Below are positions 1 to 9,124 of a stretch of 58,065 bases of DNA, in pieces. This DNA is from Pseudomonadota bacterium (GTDB lineage: Bacteria > Pseudomonadota > Alphaproteobacteria > Rhizobiales > Xanthobacteraceae), in contig JAGXAJ010000020.1 in NCBI GenBank assembly GCA_018971625.1, forward strand, positions 1 through 58,065, in the 5' to 3' direction. Numbering within the stretch: position 1 is the first letter of the stretch; the number at the start of each line of letters is the position of its first letter. The position numbers were made by a program, and so were the translations under genes. The notes under the pieces were generated by a model. It had not been told where the DNA came from, made no database searches, and saw only the letters and a program-made list of their open reading frames with translations.

Positions 1-260
1 AGGCTCTGCAGCGAGGTGATGCCGGTGTTGGCGGCCTGCAGCACCTGCACGCCGTTGCCGATGCTATCAAGCAGATTGGAGATGTCGCTGGCGCGGTTAT
101 TGAGCGCGGCTGCGGTGAAGTAGCTGGTCGGGTTGTCCAGCGCGGAGTTGACCTTGTTGCCGGTGGCGAGGTCGTTCTGCGTCGTGGCGAGCAGCGAAGC
201 GGTGGATTGCAGCGAAAGCAGGTTCTGGCGAACTGAGGCGGAAAGAACAATGCCAGTCAT
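1..260 (-). CDS. Flagellin, N-terminal part (cut by window edge)
   Basis: Reading leftward from an ATG at 260 gives a protein beginning MTGIVLSASVRQNLLSLQST, followed by the conserved flagellin N-terminal D0/D1 coiled-coil pattern with LATGNKVNSALDNP and IGNGVQVLQAANTGITSLQ. This is the filament protein that is exported by the flagellar type III apparatus. About 86 codons are visible and the frame is open to the window edge, so the middle and C-terminus lie outside. An upstream in-frame ATG at 266 exists, but the AGAAGGA ribosome site is about 8 nt from the ATG at 260 and almost touches the one at 266, so 260 is preferred. Family assignment is firm; which flagellin paralogue it is cannot be told. 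Confidence 0.9.
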   Translation of the reverse strand, partial: MTGIVLSASVRQNLLSLQSTASLLATTQNDLATGNKVNSALDNPTSYFTAAALNNRASDISNLLDSIGNGVQVLQAANTGITSLQS

Positions 261-730
261 GGTCATATCCTTCTGATGTGAACTCAACTCTACTGCGCAG
301 GATATGCGCCGACGGCCTTTCAGGCATGGTTACTCTGTAATTGGATGCGTTAAAGAGACATAAACCGAGATTCGCGCGGTCGATCCGCGCAAACATCAAC
401 ATCTAGCCATTTGGCGGCTGAAACCGCGCAAAACACCGACATAGCAACATTGCGCGCGTTTACGCAGCGCGTCCTCTTAACTACGCGTTCATCACGTTTC
501 GAAACTACGATATGGTTACTCCGAGTTGAGCAGCCTCGTGTCGGTGGTGAGGGCTGCCTGCCCTGCGGTCAATTCGACCGCAGGAAGCCGCGCGATCATG
601 CCCGCGCGATCGCGTTTTCGCGACCACCTCATCCCGACTCTCCACGAGCTCCGGCGAGAAAGATCCTCTCGTTGACGGTCGTTCAGGCGTAGAGTGGCAT
701 TGCCATGATCCCACGATTCGGAGCGAAGCC
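261..730. other. Intergenic region without a recognisable gene
   Basis: 470 bases between the flagellin start and a small secreted protein. It should hold the flagellin promoter, but I could not find a convincing sigma-54 or sigma-28 motif. Short frames here on both strands have no family features and atypical composition. The only clear structure is a perfect inverted repeat at 562-584, annotated separately. Confidence 0.5.
562..584. repeat. Perfect 9-bp inverted repeat (hairpin)
   Basis: CCTGCGGTC, a 5-base AATTC loop, then GACCGCAGG. It has no T-run on either side, so it is not a standard intrinsic terminator. It could be a protein-binding site or a short palindromic repeat. A second smaller CGCG-TTTT-CGCG hairpin lies about 30 bases further on. 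Confidence 0.5.
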
Positions 731-1075
731 ATGTTGCGCTGGATGACGATGACGTCATTTGCTGTCGCTGTTTTTGCGGCAGGGACCGCCGTCGCGGCCG
801 ATCTGCCGACCTCTCACGATGGATCCGGCGCGATGGTCTATCGCAAGGTTCCGCCGCGCTATCGCGAAGCGGAAGTGCGGGTCGAGCAAGAGCCGGACGT
901 GCTGTTCACACCCTACCTGCCGCCTTCCACTCCGATCCTGCCGGGATCAGCGACGCTGCCGGGTTATTATGGATCGACCCATTCCTATGAATATCAGGGC
1001 CCTTATTATGGCGGTCCATATGTCGGCTATTGGGACCGCCTTCCCTACGCCTGTGGCGTTTATGGTTACTGCTAA
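731..1075 (+). CDS. Small secreted Tyr/Pro/Gly-rich protein, unknown function
   Basis: 114 residues starting at an ATG with GGAG 8 nt upstream. The N-terminus is a typical Sec signal peptide: a short charged start, the hydrophobic stretch FAVAVFAAGTAVAA and a likely cut after AVAA. The mature part is rich in proline, tyrosine and glycine, with YYG-type repeats towards the end (LPGYYGSTHSYEYQGPYYGG) and a C-terminal CGVYGYC with two cysteines that could form a disulfide. No enzyme motif is visible. I do not recognise a named family; small periplasmic or surface proteins of this composition are common in Bradyrhizobium. The gene stands alone between two long intergenic stretches. Confidence 0.75.
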   Translation: MLRWMTMTSFAVAVFAAGTAVAADLPTSHDGSGAMVYRKVPPRYREAEVRVEQEPDVLFTPYLPPSTPILPGSATLPGYYGSTHSYEYQGPYYGGPYVGYWDRLPYACGVYGYC

Positions 1076-1758
1076 GTTGACCGCGAATCTTCCGGCCGGA
1101 TCGAGAACAAATCACACGCGATGATACTGCCTTCGCATTCTCGCGTCGCGCCCGAGTCTTGCCAGCTCGTACAGTTCAAAACAAAGAGGCACAAAAACGC
1201 CGGACGCGCCGGACGCCCGCAGCCCGTTTGCAAGGATGGAAAGCGCATCGTCGTCATCACGGGTACTCCGGTTACGCATGCAGCTTCCTGCGCAATGATT
1301 TTAGCGGACTATATTATATCGCCCTTCCCGCCATCACCGGCGGATTGAAGACGCTCGGCAGCCCGGTTGGGCTTGCATGCGCCTCTGCCGGCTTGACACC
1401 AGCAACGGATGCCGGAACCACACGGTTTTGCCTTCTCGCTGCAACCCATGCAAGCCAACGGCTTCAACGGAAATGGCTGCCGTTCGGCTCGCGCCAGTGA
1501 CGCTCACGGGGTCGCCCTGCATCGCCCTCGCGCGCCGGCGCTGCCGCGGTCACCGCATGCCATCCCACGTTCGTGATGATCGCGGAACGTCCCTCTTTCG
1601 GGGCGGTTCGCCAAAGGCAACTGGCTTGCCAAAAAAGAAAAGCAAAAATCTTTTGCTTCCATCCGGAAAGCTATTGCGCGGCGGGACAAATCAGTGGCCA
1701 TGCCGCGCGCTGGCTTGCGAGCGAAAAGCGCTCAAGGCGAAACCACTCGTGCGTGCTT
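1076..1758. other. Long intergenic region, possibly gene or repeat remnants
   Basis: 683 bases with several overlapping short frames in all directions but none with a ribosome site, signal peptide or family motif. A short inverted repeat AGCCC-GGTT-GGGCT lies at 1360-1373. The segment around 1377-1620 resembles, from memory, non-coding sequence that recurs near genes in related genomes, but I cannot verify that here. An AT-rich hairpin at 1640-1658 is annotated separately as a possible terminator of the iron permease gene. Confidence 0.4.
1631..1658 (-). terminator. Possible intrinsic terminator downstream of the FTR1 permease
   Basis: Read on the minus strand: AAGCAAAA, a 3-base loop, TTTTGCTT, followed by a T-rich tail (TTCTTTTTT). 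It lies about 100 bases beyond the permease stop. The stem is AT-rich and therefore weak, so this is a tentative call. Confidence 0.4.
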
Positions 1759-2574
1759 TCACGGTTTCGCCGTGCGCATCGTAGCCTTCTCGTCGCGGGC
1801 CAGCCGACTGTTGCGCAAGAACACTGAATAGGTCGCCAGCGCAAAAACGATTACCAATAGCTGCGCAGATAGCGCCTCGACGCTTGGATTCAGTCCGATG
1901 GCACCGAACCATTCCAGACTCTTCAGTTGGGTGAACGGCAGGATCGCCTGCTCCTGGAATTCCTGCACCGCTTCGCCGATGAACTTGATCGCCATCGCGA
2001 ACAAGAAAGCCGAGGTGACGATGAACAACGGTCGCAGCGGGATCTTCTGGGCGATCAGGTTGATGAAATAGAACAGCACCGCAAGCCCAATGGTCGCGAC
2101 GCCCAAGCCTGCAAACAGGCCGACGCTCCAGCCGCCTTCGGTGGTCGCCAGCGCATTGATGAACAATACGGTCTCGGCGCCCTCGCGAAACACGGCGAGG
2201 AAGGCAAGCGCACTGACCGCCCAGACAGTGTCCTGCGCCAGCGCGTGATTGGCCTTCTGGGCCAGGTAATCCTTCCAGCCGCGCGGATCCTGCTTCACCA
2301 TCAGCCAGCCGCTGACATAGAGCATCAGGCTGGCTGCAATCAAAATGATGATGCCTTCCATGATGTCGCTGTGTTGACCCGAGTTCAGCATGGCGAACAG
2401 CCACGCCGCGACGAGGCTGGCGGCTATGGCGGCGAGCGCGCCGCCATAGAGCGCCTGGATTCTGTGCGCGGCGCCCGCCTTGGTCAAATAGCCCGCGAGT
2501 GCGGCAATCACCAGCATGGCCTCAAGGCCCTCGCGAAACAGGATGACGGCGGATTGGATGAATGCAGACGACAT
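1759..2574 (-). CDS. FTR1-family iron permease (EfeU-like)
   Basis: 271-residue inner-membrane protein with about seven hydrophobic segments. It carries the two signature FTR1 motifs, REGLE in the first membrane helix (residues 14-18) and REGAE in the fourth (about 130-134). In the yeast FTR1 and bacterial EfeU families these glutamate-containing motifs bind iron during transport. The ATG at 2574 with AGGG 7 nt upstream is preferred over a TTG two codons earlier. No EfeO or EfeB partner is next to it, so it is either a stand-alone importer or works with genes outside the window. I see no clear iron-box or Irr motif in the 160 bases upstream. The family call is firm; ferric versus ferrous substrate is not shown by the sequence. 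Confidence 0.9.
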   Translation of the reverse strand: MSSAFIQSAVILFREGLEAMLVIAALAGYLTKAGAAHRIQALYGGALAAIAASLVAAWLFAMLNSGQHSDIMEGIIILIAASLMLYVSGWLMVKQDPRGWKDYLAQKANHALAQDTVWAVSALAFLAVFREGAETVLFINALATTEGGWSVGLFAGLGVATIGLAVLFYFINLIAQKIPLRPLFIVTSAFLFAMAIKFIGEAVQEFQEQAILPFTQLKSLEWFGAIGLNPSVEALSAQLLVIVFALATYSVFLRNSRLARDEKATMRTAKP

Positions 2575-2735
2575 GAGCAAACCCTGTGTTTGAGTTCGTT
2601 GTATCGTCCAGAACTTTCAAGTAAAGCTCTGCCGACGCCTTCGCGTCCTACACAACTTCGTTAAATGCCAAGTTGCGCCGGAAACGCCTGAAAACAGGCT
2701 GGTTGAGCGGTCTCACAAAATTAGAATCGCTCAAA

Positions 2736-3839
2736 TCAACCTGGCTGGCCGATCGGCAATGGCCGATCCTGTGCCAACGCGTTCGGTTGCCGTCTCGCTG
2801 CCAGACGCTCAGTCTGCAGGACGGCAAGCGTCAGGACAACGATCGCCACCCCCTGATGCGTCAGCCCAAGATCGATCGGCACCTGATTGAGCAGCGTCAG
2901 AATGCCCAGCGTCGCCTGCAGCGTAATCGCGGCCAGCAGCAATAGCGCACCCCTGACGACGGTTCCATCGACCCGCGCGCGAATGGCGTCGACGGCATGC
3001 AGGATCGCCAGCGTAAATAGCGTATAGGCAACCATGCGATGCTCGAACTGCACGGTGAGCGTATTGTCGAACAGGTTGCGCCACCACGGCTGTTCAAAGA
3101 ACAACCGCGCCGTGGAGGGAATAAACCCGCCGTCGATATCGGGCCAGGTGTTGTAGACCTTTCCCGCGCGCAGACCCGCGACCAGCGCGCCCAGATAGAG
3201 CTGCACGAAAGTCAGCACGAGCAAAATCACGCTTGTCGCTTTCAACCTTGCCGTCGCCACGGCAGGCGACCGGGCCGCCAGCCGGCGCAGGGTCCAGACA
3301 ATCGCCGAGTAGATCAGCAGCGCCAGCACCAGATGAGTGGCGAGACGATATTGCGAGACCTCGACCCGCTGCGACAGGCCTGACGCCACCATCCACCAGC
3401 CGACCGCGCCCTGCAGCCCGCCGAGCGCGAAGATCACCCATAACCGGCGCTTCAATTCGCCGCCGAGCGAACCCCGCCACATGAACCAAAGGAACGGCAG
3501 CAGATAGACCACGCCGATCATGCGTCCGAGCAGGCGGTGGCTCCACTCCCACCAAAAGATGGATTTGAACTGGGCCAGAGTCATGCCGGCGTTGAGCTCG
3601 CGATATTGCGGGATCGCCTTGTAGCCGTCGAAGGCCTGTGACCACTGCTCGTGATTGAGAGGCGGCAACGCGCCCGTGACCGGCTTCCATTCAGTGATCG
3701 AAAGGCCGGACTCGGTGAGGCGTGTGGCCCCGCCAACCAGCACCATGATCGCAATCAGAGCCGCCATCACCACCAACCACCACCGGACCGCGGTCGTTGC
3801 TGGGGCTTTTTGTGCGGAATACGCGGAATACAAGGTCAT
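2736..3839 (-). CDS. ctaA: Heme A synthase (COX15/CtaA family)
   Basis: 367-residue polytopic membrane protein that oxidises the C8 methyl of heme O to the formyl group of heme A, the cofactor of aa3-type cytochrome oxidase. Type-2 CtaA features seen: [19 protein letters not shown] after the first helix, [12 protein letters not shown] with a heme-ligand histidine, QYRLATHL, and [10 protein letters not shown] and [11 protein letters not shown] in the C-terminal half, giving four conserved histidines on membrane helices. A GTG at 3890 is in frame, but the ATG at 3839 gives the usual N-terminus, so it was chosen. It diverges from the DUF2842 gene with about 110 bases between. The other oxidase assembly genes are not in the window. 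Confidence 0.95.
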   Translation of the reverse strand: MTLYSAYSAQKAPATTAVRWWLVVMAALIAIMVLVGGATRLTESGLSITEWKPVTGALPPLNHEQWSQAFDGYKAIPQYRELNAGMTLAQFKSIFWWEWSHRLLGRMIGVVYLLPFLWFMWRGSLGGELKRRLWVIFALGGLQGAVGWWMVASGLSQRVEVSQYRLATHLVLALLIYSAIVWTLRRLAARSPAVATARLKATSVILLVLTFVQLYLGALVAGLRAGKVYNTWPDIDGGFIPSTARLFFEQPWWRNLFDNTLTVQFEHRMVAYTLFTLAILHAVDAIRARVDGTVVRGALLLLAAITLQATLGILTLLNQVPIDLGLTHQGVAIVVLTLAVLQTERLAARRQPNALAQDRPLPIGQPG

Positions 3840-3949
3840 TTTGAAGCCGAGCCTGGCAGACTGTACTGCTTGAATGAATTCGCGTGGCACTTATAGTCCG
3901 CCTCTTTCCGCGCGCAAGGCCTCCCTTAGGCAAACCGTACATTTCCGGC

Positions 3950-4156
3950 ATGGCGATACGAACCCGCAAATTCATTGGAACCCTCGCGTTGTTGCTACTG
4001 GTTGTGGTGTGGTCGCTATTGGGAATGACAGTGGCGCAGACCCCGTGGCTGGCGAGTTCCAGGCTGCTGCAGGCCGTCTTTTACGTTGTAGCCGGGATCG
4101 GCTGGGTGCTGCCGGCGATGCCGATCGTCAGCTGGATGGCGCGGCCCGACGCCTAG
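3950..4156 (+). CDS. DUF2842 family small membrane protein
   Basis: 68 residues from the ATG at 3950, matching the usual size of DUF2842 proteins of alphaproteobacteria. It has an N-terminal basic segment (MAIRTRKFIG) and two hydrophobic helices, the second containing YVVAGIGWVLPAMPIVSWM near the C-terminus. An in-frame start 66 bases upstream would add a non-conserved extension and is not favoured. Function is unknown; the family often sits near cytochrome oxidase assembly genes, and here it is divergent from ctaA. It ends one base before the convergent NodB-fold gene. Confidence 0.8.
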   Translation: MAIRTRKFIGTLALLLLVVVWSLLGMTVAQTPWLASSRLLQAVFYVVAGIGWVLPAMPIVSWMARPDA

Positions 4157-4157
4157 C

Positions 4158-5249
4158 TCAAAACGCCGCATCCGGTCGCGTCTCGGGCCCGGGGTCGCCT
4201 GTGCCGGTCGGCGGCGGCATAACCGGCCGCGGCAACATCGCGCCCGAGAGCATCACGCGCAGGGCACGCAGCGAACGGAGCCGACCGTCCCAGGAGATAC
4301 GCGGCAGCGCGTAGAGACCGGTCCTGCCCGCTGGCTCGATCACCCCCGGTATCGCCGACGCCGCGCTGACAAAGCCGGCCTCCTCGGCCATCCCGGCATG
4401 CTGCCGGCGAAAGGAGGCGGCGTCGCCGAACGGATAGGCGAAATGCCTGACCTCCCGCTGGAACACTGCGCGCGCTACCGCCGCACCCATCATCATCTCC
4501 CGCTGCGCGGCGGTGTTCTTCAGGTTGGACAGCACAGGGTAATTCACGGTCGCGCTTCCGATCGTCACCAGCGGATCGGCCGCCAACCTCGCCAGATCGC
4601 TCCAGTCTAGCGATGATGCGCGCGAGAGCGCCGCAAGATCCACCGAATATCGCTTGCAAAGATCGTTGATCGCCACCGACAGATCGGGCGCCGGCAGCGA
4701 GCGCATCCAGCTTTCGAGAAAATGATGGAGCTGGTATTTTTCCGATGCGCTGGGAATATTGAAATGCAATTCCTTGCGGTCGATTACCAGGCTAACACGT
4801 GTTTCCCGCGCGATGATCGCCTCGAGCGCCAGCCACCACGCTTCGCCGACCCCATCCGGAAATGCGGTCGGCACGTAGACGGTGAAAGGCACCCCGTGTC
4901 GCGACAGCACCGGATAGGCCGATGTGATTAGATCCTTGCTGGCACCGTCGAAGGTCAGGCAGACAAACCGATGCGGCGAGGCCAGCGTCACCGCTCGTCG
5001 GCAGACTTCGTCGGACGAGACGATATCAAATTTCCAGCGTTTCAGCGCCAATATGATCTGGTCAAGAAATCGGGGGGTGATTTCCGCTGATTTGAGCGGC
5101 TGAAAACGATCGCTGCGGCGCGGACGCACGCGCTGAAAGCGCAGCACGACGCCGACGCCGCCAGTGTGCCGCTGCATGATCAAGGCGTAGCCGCTGAAGT
5201 AAGCGAGCTCCAGCCTGGCGCGTATCCAAAATCCGATGTCGGACGCCAA
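4158..5249 (-). CDS. Polysaccharide deacetylase-like (NodB fold), predicted catalytically inactive
   Basis: 363 residues with the carbohydrate esterase 4 (NodB) layout: first motif region CLTFDGASKDL (98-108), middle region, TIGSATVNYPVLSNL (229-243) and FAYPFGD. Active members use a D-H-H metal triad from TFDDG and H-x3-H. Here the second Asp of TFDD is Gly102, and the two histidines are Ala233 and Tyr237, so all three metal ligands are missing although the flanking residues are well kept. That points to a pseudoenzyme, perhaps a sugar-binding or scaffold protein for the neighbouring exopolysaccharide genes, rather than random decay. The start is a TTG with a purine-rich site close upstream; an ATG at residue 25 is the alternative. 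It is divergent from the GNAT gene. Confidence 0.8.
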   Translation of the reverse strand: MASDIGFWIRARLELAYFSGYALIMQRHTGGVGVVLRFQRVRPRRSDRFQPLKSAEITPRFLDQIILALKRWKFDIVSSDEVCRRAVTLASPHRFVCLTFDGASKDLITSAYPVLSRHGVPFTVYVPTAFPDGVGEAWWLALEAIIARETRVSLVIDRKELHFNIPSASEKYQLHHFLESWMRSLPAPDLSVAINDLCKRYSVDLAALSRASSLDWSDLARLAADPLVTIGSATVNYPVLSNLKNTAAQREMMMGAAVARAVFQREVRHFAYPFGDAASFRRQHAGMAEEAGFVSAASAIPGVIEPAGRTGLYALPRISWDGRLRSLRALRVMLSGAMLPRPVMPPPTGTGDPGPETRPDAAF

Positions 5250-5379
5250 CGCCTCGCCTTTCTATGTACCAAATCCCGCTTCGCGCCGCCTTATCGTCAT
5301 TACTCTTTGTTGACATTTCTTTGCAAAGGTCGGGCGACGCCAAAAACAAATATTCCCCTAGACGAGTTTTTAAATATCC

Positions 5380-6564
5380 ATGGCGGCCGCGATTGAAAGC
5401 CGGACGGCGGGAGCGGCGGCACGGTTGGAACCAGACCGCATCGCCGGCGTCGATATTTTCGGCGATCTCGGCCAGGTCGAAAAGATCTGGCGGAGCCTCG
5501 AAGGCGAGCGGCAGTTCTCCACGCCCTATCAGCGGTTCGATTTTCTCAGTGCCTGGCAGTCACAGGTCGGTGAACGCGAAAAGCTTTCGCCCTTCATTGT
5601 CGTCGCCCGAGACAAGGAGTGTCGGCCGCTATTGTTGCTGCCGCTCACGCTCCGGCACGAACGCGGCGTTCGCATCGCCAGCTTCATGGGTGGCAAGCAC
5701 GCAACCTTCAACATGGCGCTGTGGGACCGCGAGTTCGCTGCCAGCGCGACAGAATCCGATCTCGACGCGCTGATGTCGGCTATCCACCGGTACGCGCGAG
5801 CCGACGTGCTGGTGCTGCATCAGCAACCGGCGCGCTGGCACGACCTGCAGAACCCGATGGCGATACTGCCGCACCAGGCCTCCGTCAACGACTGCCCGCT
5901 GATGACGATGGCGCCCGGTGCCGAGCCGGCGGCGCGGATCGGCAATTCGCTTCGCAGCCGTCTCAGGAGCAAGGAGCGCAAGCTGAAGGCCCTGCCCGGC
6001 TATCGCTACTGCATAGCTTCGGACGACGTCGCGATCAAACGGTTGCTCGACGCGTTTTTCTGCATCAAGCCGCTCCGGATGGCCGAGCAGAAGCTGCCAA
6101 ACGTATTCGCCGAGCCCGGCGTCGAGAATTTCATCCGTAGCGCCTGCCTGGCACCGCTCGCCGGCGGCGGTCATGCGATCGATATCCATGCGCTGGAATG
6201 CAACGCCGAGGTCATCGCGATCTTCGCGGGCGTCGCCGACGGTCATCGCTTCTCGATGATGTTCAACACCTACACGATGTCGGAGAATTCACGGCACAGT
6301 CCCGGGCTGATCCTGATGCGCGACATCGTCGATCACTATGCCGGATTGGGCTATCAGGCGCTCGACCTCGGGATCGGATCGGACGATTACAAGCGGCTGT
6401 TCTGCAAGAGCAATGAGCCGATCTTCGACAGCTTCATTGCGCTAACCCCGCGCGGCCGGCTCGCTGCGGCAGCGATGTCCGGCATCAATCGCGCCAAGCA
6501 CGTGGTCAAGCACAATCCCGCGCTTCTGCAGATGGCGCAGAAACTGCGCAGCGCGTTTCGCTAA
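5380..6564 (+). CDS. CelD/BcsL-like GNAT-family protein of the exopolysaccharide locus
   Basis: 394 residues with the arrangement of GNAT-type acyltransferases found in cellulose and exopolysaccharide loci (CelD-like, related to the FemAB superfamily). Conserved-looking stretches are TPYQRFDFLSAWQ near residue 48, the basic RSRLRSKERKLKAL near 197, and the C-terminal acetyltransferase core ending in GYQALDLGIGSDDYKRLFC. The role is probably acylation of the sugar polymer or a lipid/sugar precursor in the cytoplasm. It lies between the NodB-like gene (divergent) and the ExoP-like gene (convergent, 12 bases apart). No clear ribosome site precedes the ATG at 5380; the next Met is much further in. 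Donor and acceptor are unknown. Confidence 0.8.
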   Translation: MAAAIESRTAGAAARLEPDRIAGVDIFGDLGQVEKIWRSLEGERQFSTPYQRFDFLSAWQSQVGEREKLSPFIVVARDKECRPLLLLPLTLRHERGVRIASFMGGKHATFNMALWDREFAASATESDLDALMSAIHRYARADVLVLHQQPARWHDLQNPMAILPHQASVNDCPLMTMAPGAEPAARIGNSLRSRLRSKERKLKALPGYRYCIASDDVAIKRLLDAFFCIKPLRMAEQKLPNVFAEPGVENFIRSACLAPLAGGGHAIDIHALECNAEVIAIFAGVADGHRFSMMFNTYTMSENSRHSPGLILMRDIVDHYAGLGYQALDLGIGSDDYKRLFCKSNEPIFDSFIALTPRGRLAAAAMSGINRAKHVVKHNPALLQMAQKLRSAFR

Positions 6565-6576
6565 GTCGGGTCGCGA

Positions 6577-8826
6577 TCAGGCCGCCACAACCCGCGGGCC
6601 AGGATCGACGGTGCCTGACGGAGACTGTGGCTTGCTCAGCATGGTTACGTCGGAGAAACCTGCCGCCTTCAACTGATCGCACATCAGAGTACGTGCATCC
6701 GCGGCCATCGAAGCATCTGGCACCACCACGGCGCGCGCCCGCGCGGTTAGAAGTTCCGCCGGCAGGTCGGAGGCGAGTCCCGCGTCCAACAATACGTGAT
6801 CGTAGACCCGCAGCAGGGCATCGATCGCCAGAGTAAGCCGCGGCGATTGCAGCAACGTGCGGTCCGAACCAGGACGTCCCGGGCCAACGAGATGGGCGCG
6901 CGACTGCCGGTCGCGAGTAATCACCTGCGAGAACGAGGCCTCGCCCGACATCAGCTCTGCCAGTCCCGGCGCGGTAGCGTCGGAAATCGCCGGGCTGGTC
7001 AGCGAGGCCGTCGACAAGTCCACCAGCACGACCCGTGCATCACGCGCGAGCAGCCGCGCCAGGGTCAGCGCCGTCACGGCCGTGCTCTCGCCCGAGGCAG
7101 TGCCGAGAACCGTGACTTTGCGCCCCGCCTCGCCGGCGCTTTGCAGAATCCCGGCGAGCTGTTCGATCTCGGAGAGATCGGCCGAAGGCGTGGGTTTTGG
7201 ATATCTGACTTCAGAGGAGCTGATCTGGCCGGTGCTTGGAGCATGGTCAGGCGTGGTGATGTTGGACTCGGCTACGGCAGTCACGGGCGCGCGGACCACA
7301 GGTCGCGTGGATGCGGTAGCGCCTTCCGTGCGCGGCATCAGCCGTGGCGTCGTCATGCGCAACAATTCACCGGTCACTATGGTGCCGGCGCTCAGCAGCA
7401 GGGTCGCAAGCGTCGCGATCAGCACGATCGGCAGTTTCTTCGGATAAGCCGGCGCATTGGAGACGCTGGCGCGGGAAATGATGCGGCCGTCGGCTGGTGC
7501 AGCGTCAATATTTTCGCGGGTGTTGGCCTCACGGTACTTCGCCAGATAGGATTCCAGCAGATCGCGCTGCGCCTTGGCCTCACGTTCGAGCGCCCGCAGC
7601 TGGACGTCCTGGCCGTTGGTCGAGGTGGCCTGCTTCTTCATCTGATCGAGACTGGCGCTGAGGCCGTCGACACGGCCGGCGGCGATGCGCGCATCGTTTT
7701 CCAGCGAGCGCGAGATCTTGCCGGCCTCATCGCGGATCTGGGCGTCAAGCACCGCCAACTGCGCCTTCAATTCCTTGATGCGTGGATGGTTGTCGAGCAG
7801 CGTCGACGATTGTTCGGCGAGTTGCGCGCGCAGCGTGACGCGCTGCTCGGACAGGCGGCGCATCAGTTCGGAATTGAGCACCTCGGAGGCTTCGATCGGC
7901 TTGCCACTCTGCAGCATCTCCCGGATCATGCGCGCTTTCGATTCGGCGTCGGACTTCAGCGCCCGCGCGTTGTTCAATTGCGTGTTCAATTCCCCCATCT
8001 GCTGGTTGGAAAGCGTGGTGTTGTTGGTACCAATGAAGAGACTCGATTTGGAACGGAAATCCTCGACCCGGGATTCGGCGTCAGCGACCTTCTTGCGCAG
8101 ATTATCGATTTCGCCGGCCAGCCATTGGCTGGCGGCCTTGGCCTGCTCCTGTCGCGCGTTCTGTTGCAGCACCAGGTAGCCGTCGGCGATCGAGTTGGCG
8201 ACACGCGCAGCCAGTTCCGGATCGCGCGACTGGAATTCGATGACGATAACGCGCGACTTGTCGACGGCGTAGGCGGTGTAGCGATCGAAATAGGCGTCGA
8301 GCACCCGCTCTTCCGGCGTCAGCGAGAACGGATCGCGGCCGATTCCGAACAGCGCCAGCAGCGATTTCAGCGGCGACATGCCGCGCAGCACCGGATCGAA
8401 CTCCGGCAGTTCCGCCAATTTGTTCTTCTTGATGATCTCGCGCGCGAGGTCGCGCGATAACAGAAGCTGGACCTGGCTGGTAACGGCCTCGGGGTCAAGC
8501 GCGTTGCGCTCCTCCGTGCGCTCGCCATTGGGCCGCAGGAAGATGTTTTCGCGACCGTCGATCAGGATACGCGCTTCGGACTTGTAACGCGGCGTAACGA
8601 GGTTGACCGCGGCGATCGAGACCAAGGCCGCCAGCAATGTTGGGACGATGATCCAACGCTTCCTGCGCAACAACGCCTGGCCGAGCGCAGGCAAATCCAG
8701 GTCGCCGGCAATGGAACCAGCCGCGGGCGCATAGGCAGCCGGCGCGGGTTTCGACACCACCCGCTCCACTGCCGGTTTTTCTTCGGCAGAAGTGACGCTA
8801 TCGGCACGCCAGAACGCCAGACGCAT
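6577..8826 (-). CDS. ExoP/Wzz-type chain-length protein with degenerate tyrosine-kinase domain
   Basis: 749 residues. The N-terminal Wzz domain has a first membrane helix at about 58-76, a long periplasmic coiled-coil region (GNVR type, about 220-450) and the proline-rich motif PAYPKKLP before a second helix near 485-505. The cytoplasmic part has the BY-kinase fold, but the Walker A is GTASGEST, lacking the GKS/T lysine. The Walker A' is VLVDLSTAS instead of the usual D-x-D, and the C-terminus has no tyrosine cluster. It therefore probably controls polymer length and export without autophosphorylation. The start is the ATG at 8826 with GGGAG upstream; a longer frame to 8949 has no such support. 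It diverges from the GT4 gene. Confidence 0.88.
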   Translation of the reverse strand: MRLAFWRADSVTSAEEKPAVERVVSKPAPAAYAPAAGSIAGDLDLPALGQALLRRKRWIIVPTLLAALVSIAAVNLVTPRYKSEARILIDGRENIFLRPNGERTEERNALDPEAVTSQVQLLLSRDLAREIIKKNKLAELPEFDPVLRGMSPLKSLLALFGIGRDPFSLTPEERVLDAYFDRYTAYAVDKSRVIVIEFQSRDPELAARVANSIADGYLVLQQNARQEQAKAASQWLAGEIDNLRKKVADAESRVEDFRSKSSLFIGTNNTTLSNQQMGELNTQLNNARALKSDAESKARMIREMLQSGKPIEASEVLNSELMRRLSEQRVTLRAQLAEQSSTLLDNHPRIKELKAQLAVLDAQIRDEAGKISRSLENDARIAAGRVDGLSASLDQMKKQATSTNGQDVQLRALEREAKAQRDLLESYLAKYREANTRENIDAAPADGRIISRASVSNAPAYPKKLPIVLIATLATLLLSAGTIVTGELLRMTTPRLMPRTEGATASTRPVVRAPVTAVAESNITTPDHAPSTGQISSSEVRYPKPTPSADLSEIEQLAGILQSAGEAGRKVTVLGTASGESTAVTALTLARLLARDARVVLVDLSTASLTSPAISDATAPGLAELMSGEASFSQVITRDRQSRAHLVGPGRPGSDRTLLQSPRLTLAIDALLRVYDHVLLDAGLASDLPAELLTARARAVVVPDASMAADARTLMCDQLKAAGFSDVTMLSKPQSPSGTVDPGPRVVAA

Positions 8827-9124
8827 CTCACACTCCCGCAGACGCCACAGTTCCACTGAACGCGGTCGACTACACTCCATTAAGGTTGCTGCGGGGTTAA
8901 CCGGGCGGGAACCCGGCTGCCGGTTGAGGCTATTACCCCGGCGGGTCATGCTTTGTTAACCATGGCAGCCCTTAATCGGAATCAACCCTCCTTCTGGGCT
9001 TTTCGATGCAAGGCGCGTGCGCCGCTCTTTCCTGTTCATCGGTGGTGCTCGCTCTGCCGGGCCGCATTCGCGCGGACACTGCACCCGGCAACAGCGCGCC
9101 CGTCGCGGAACGCTGGTTCTGATC

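Noticed and set aside
2575..2735. Iron-responsive (Irr/Fur) operator upstream of the FTR1 gene
   Set aside because: A partial AGAA-type half-site is present but no convincing dyad was found.
6796..8460. 554-codon open frame on the plus strand
   Set aside because: It lies antisense to the ExoP-like gene, is Arg/Gly/Gln-rich without motifs and is explained by the high GC of the real gene.
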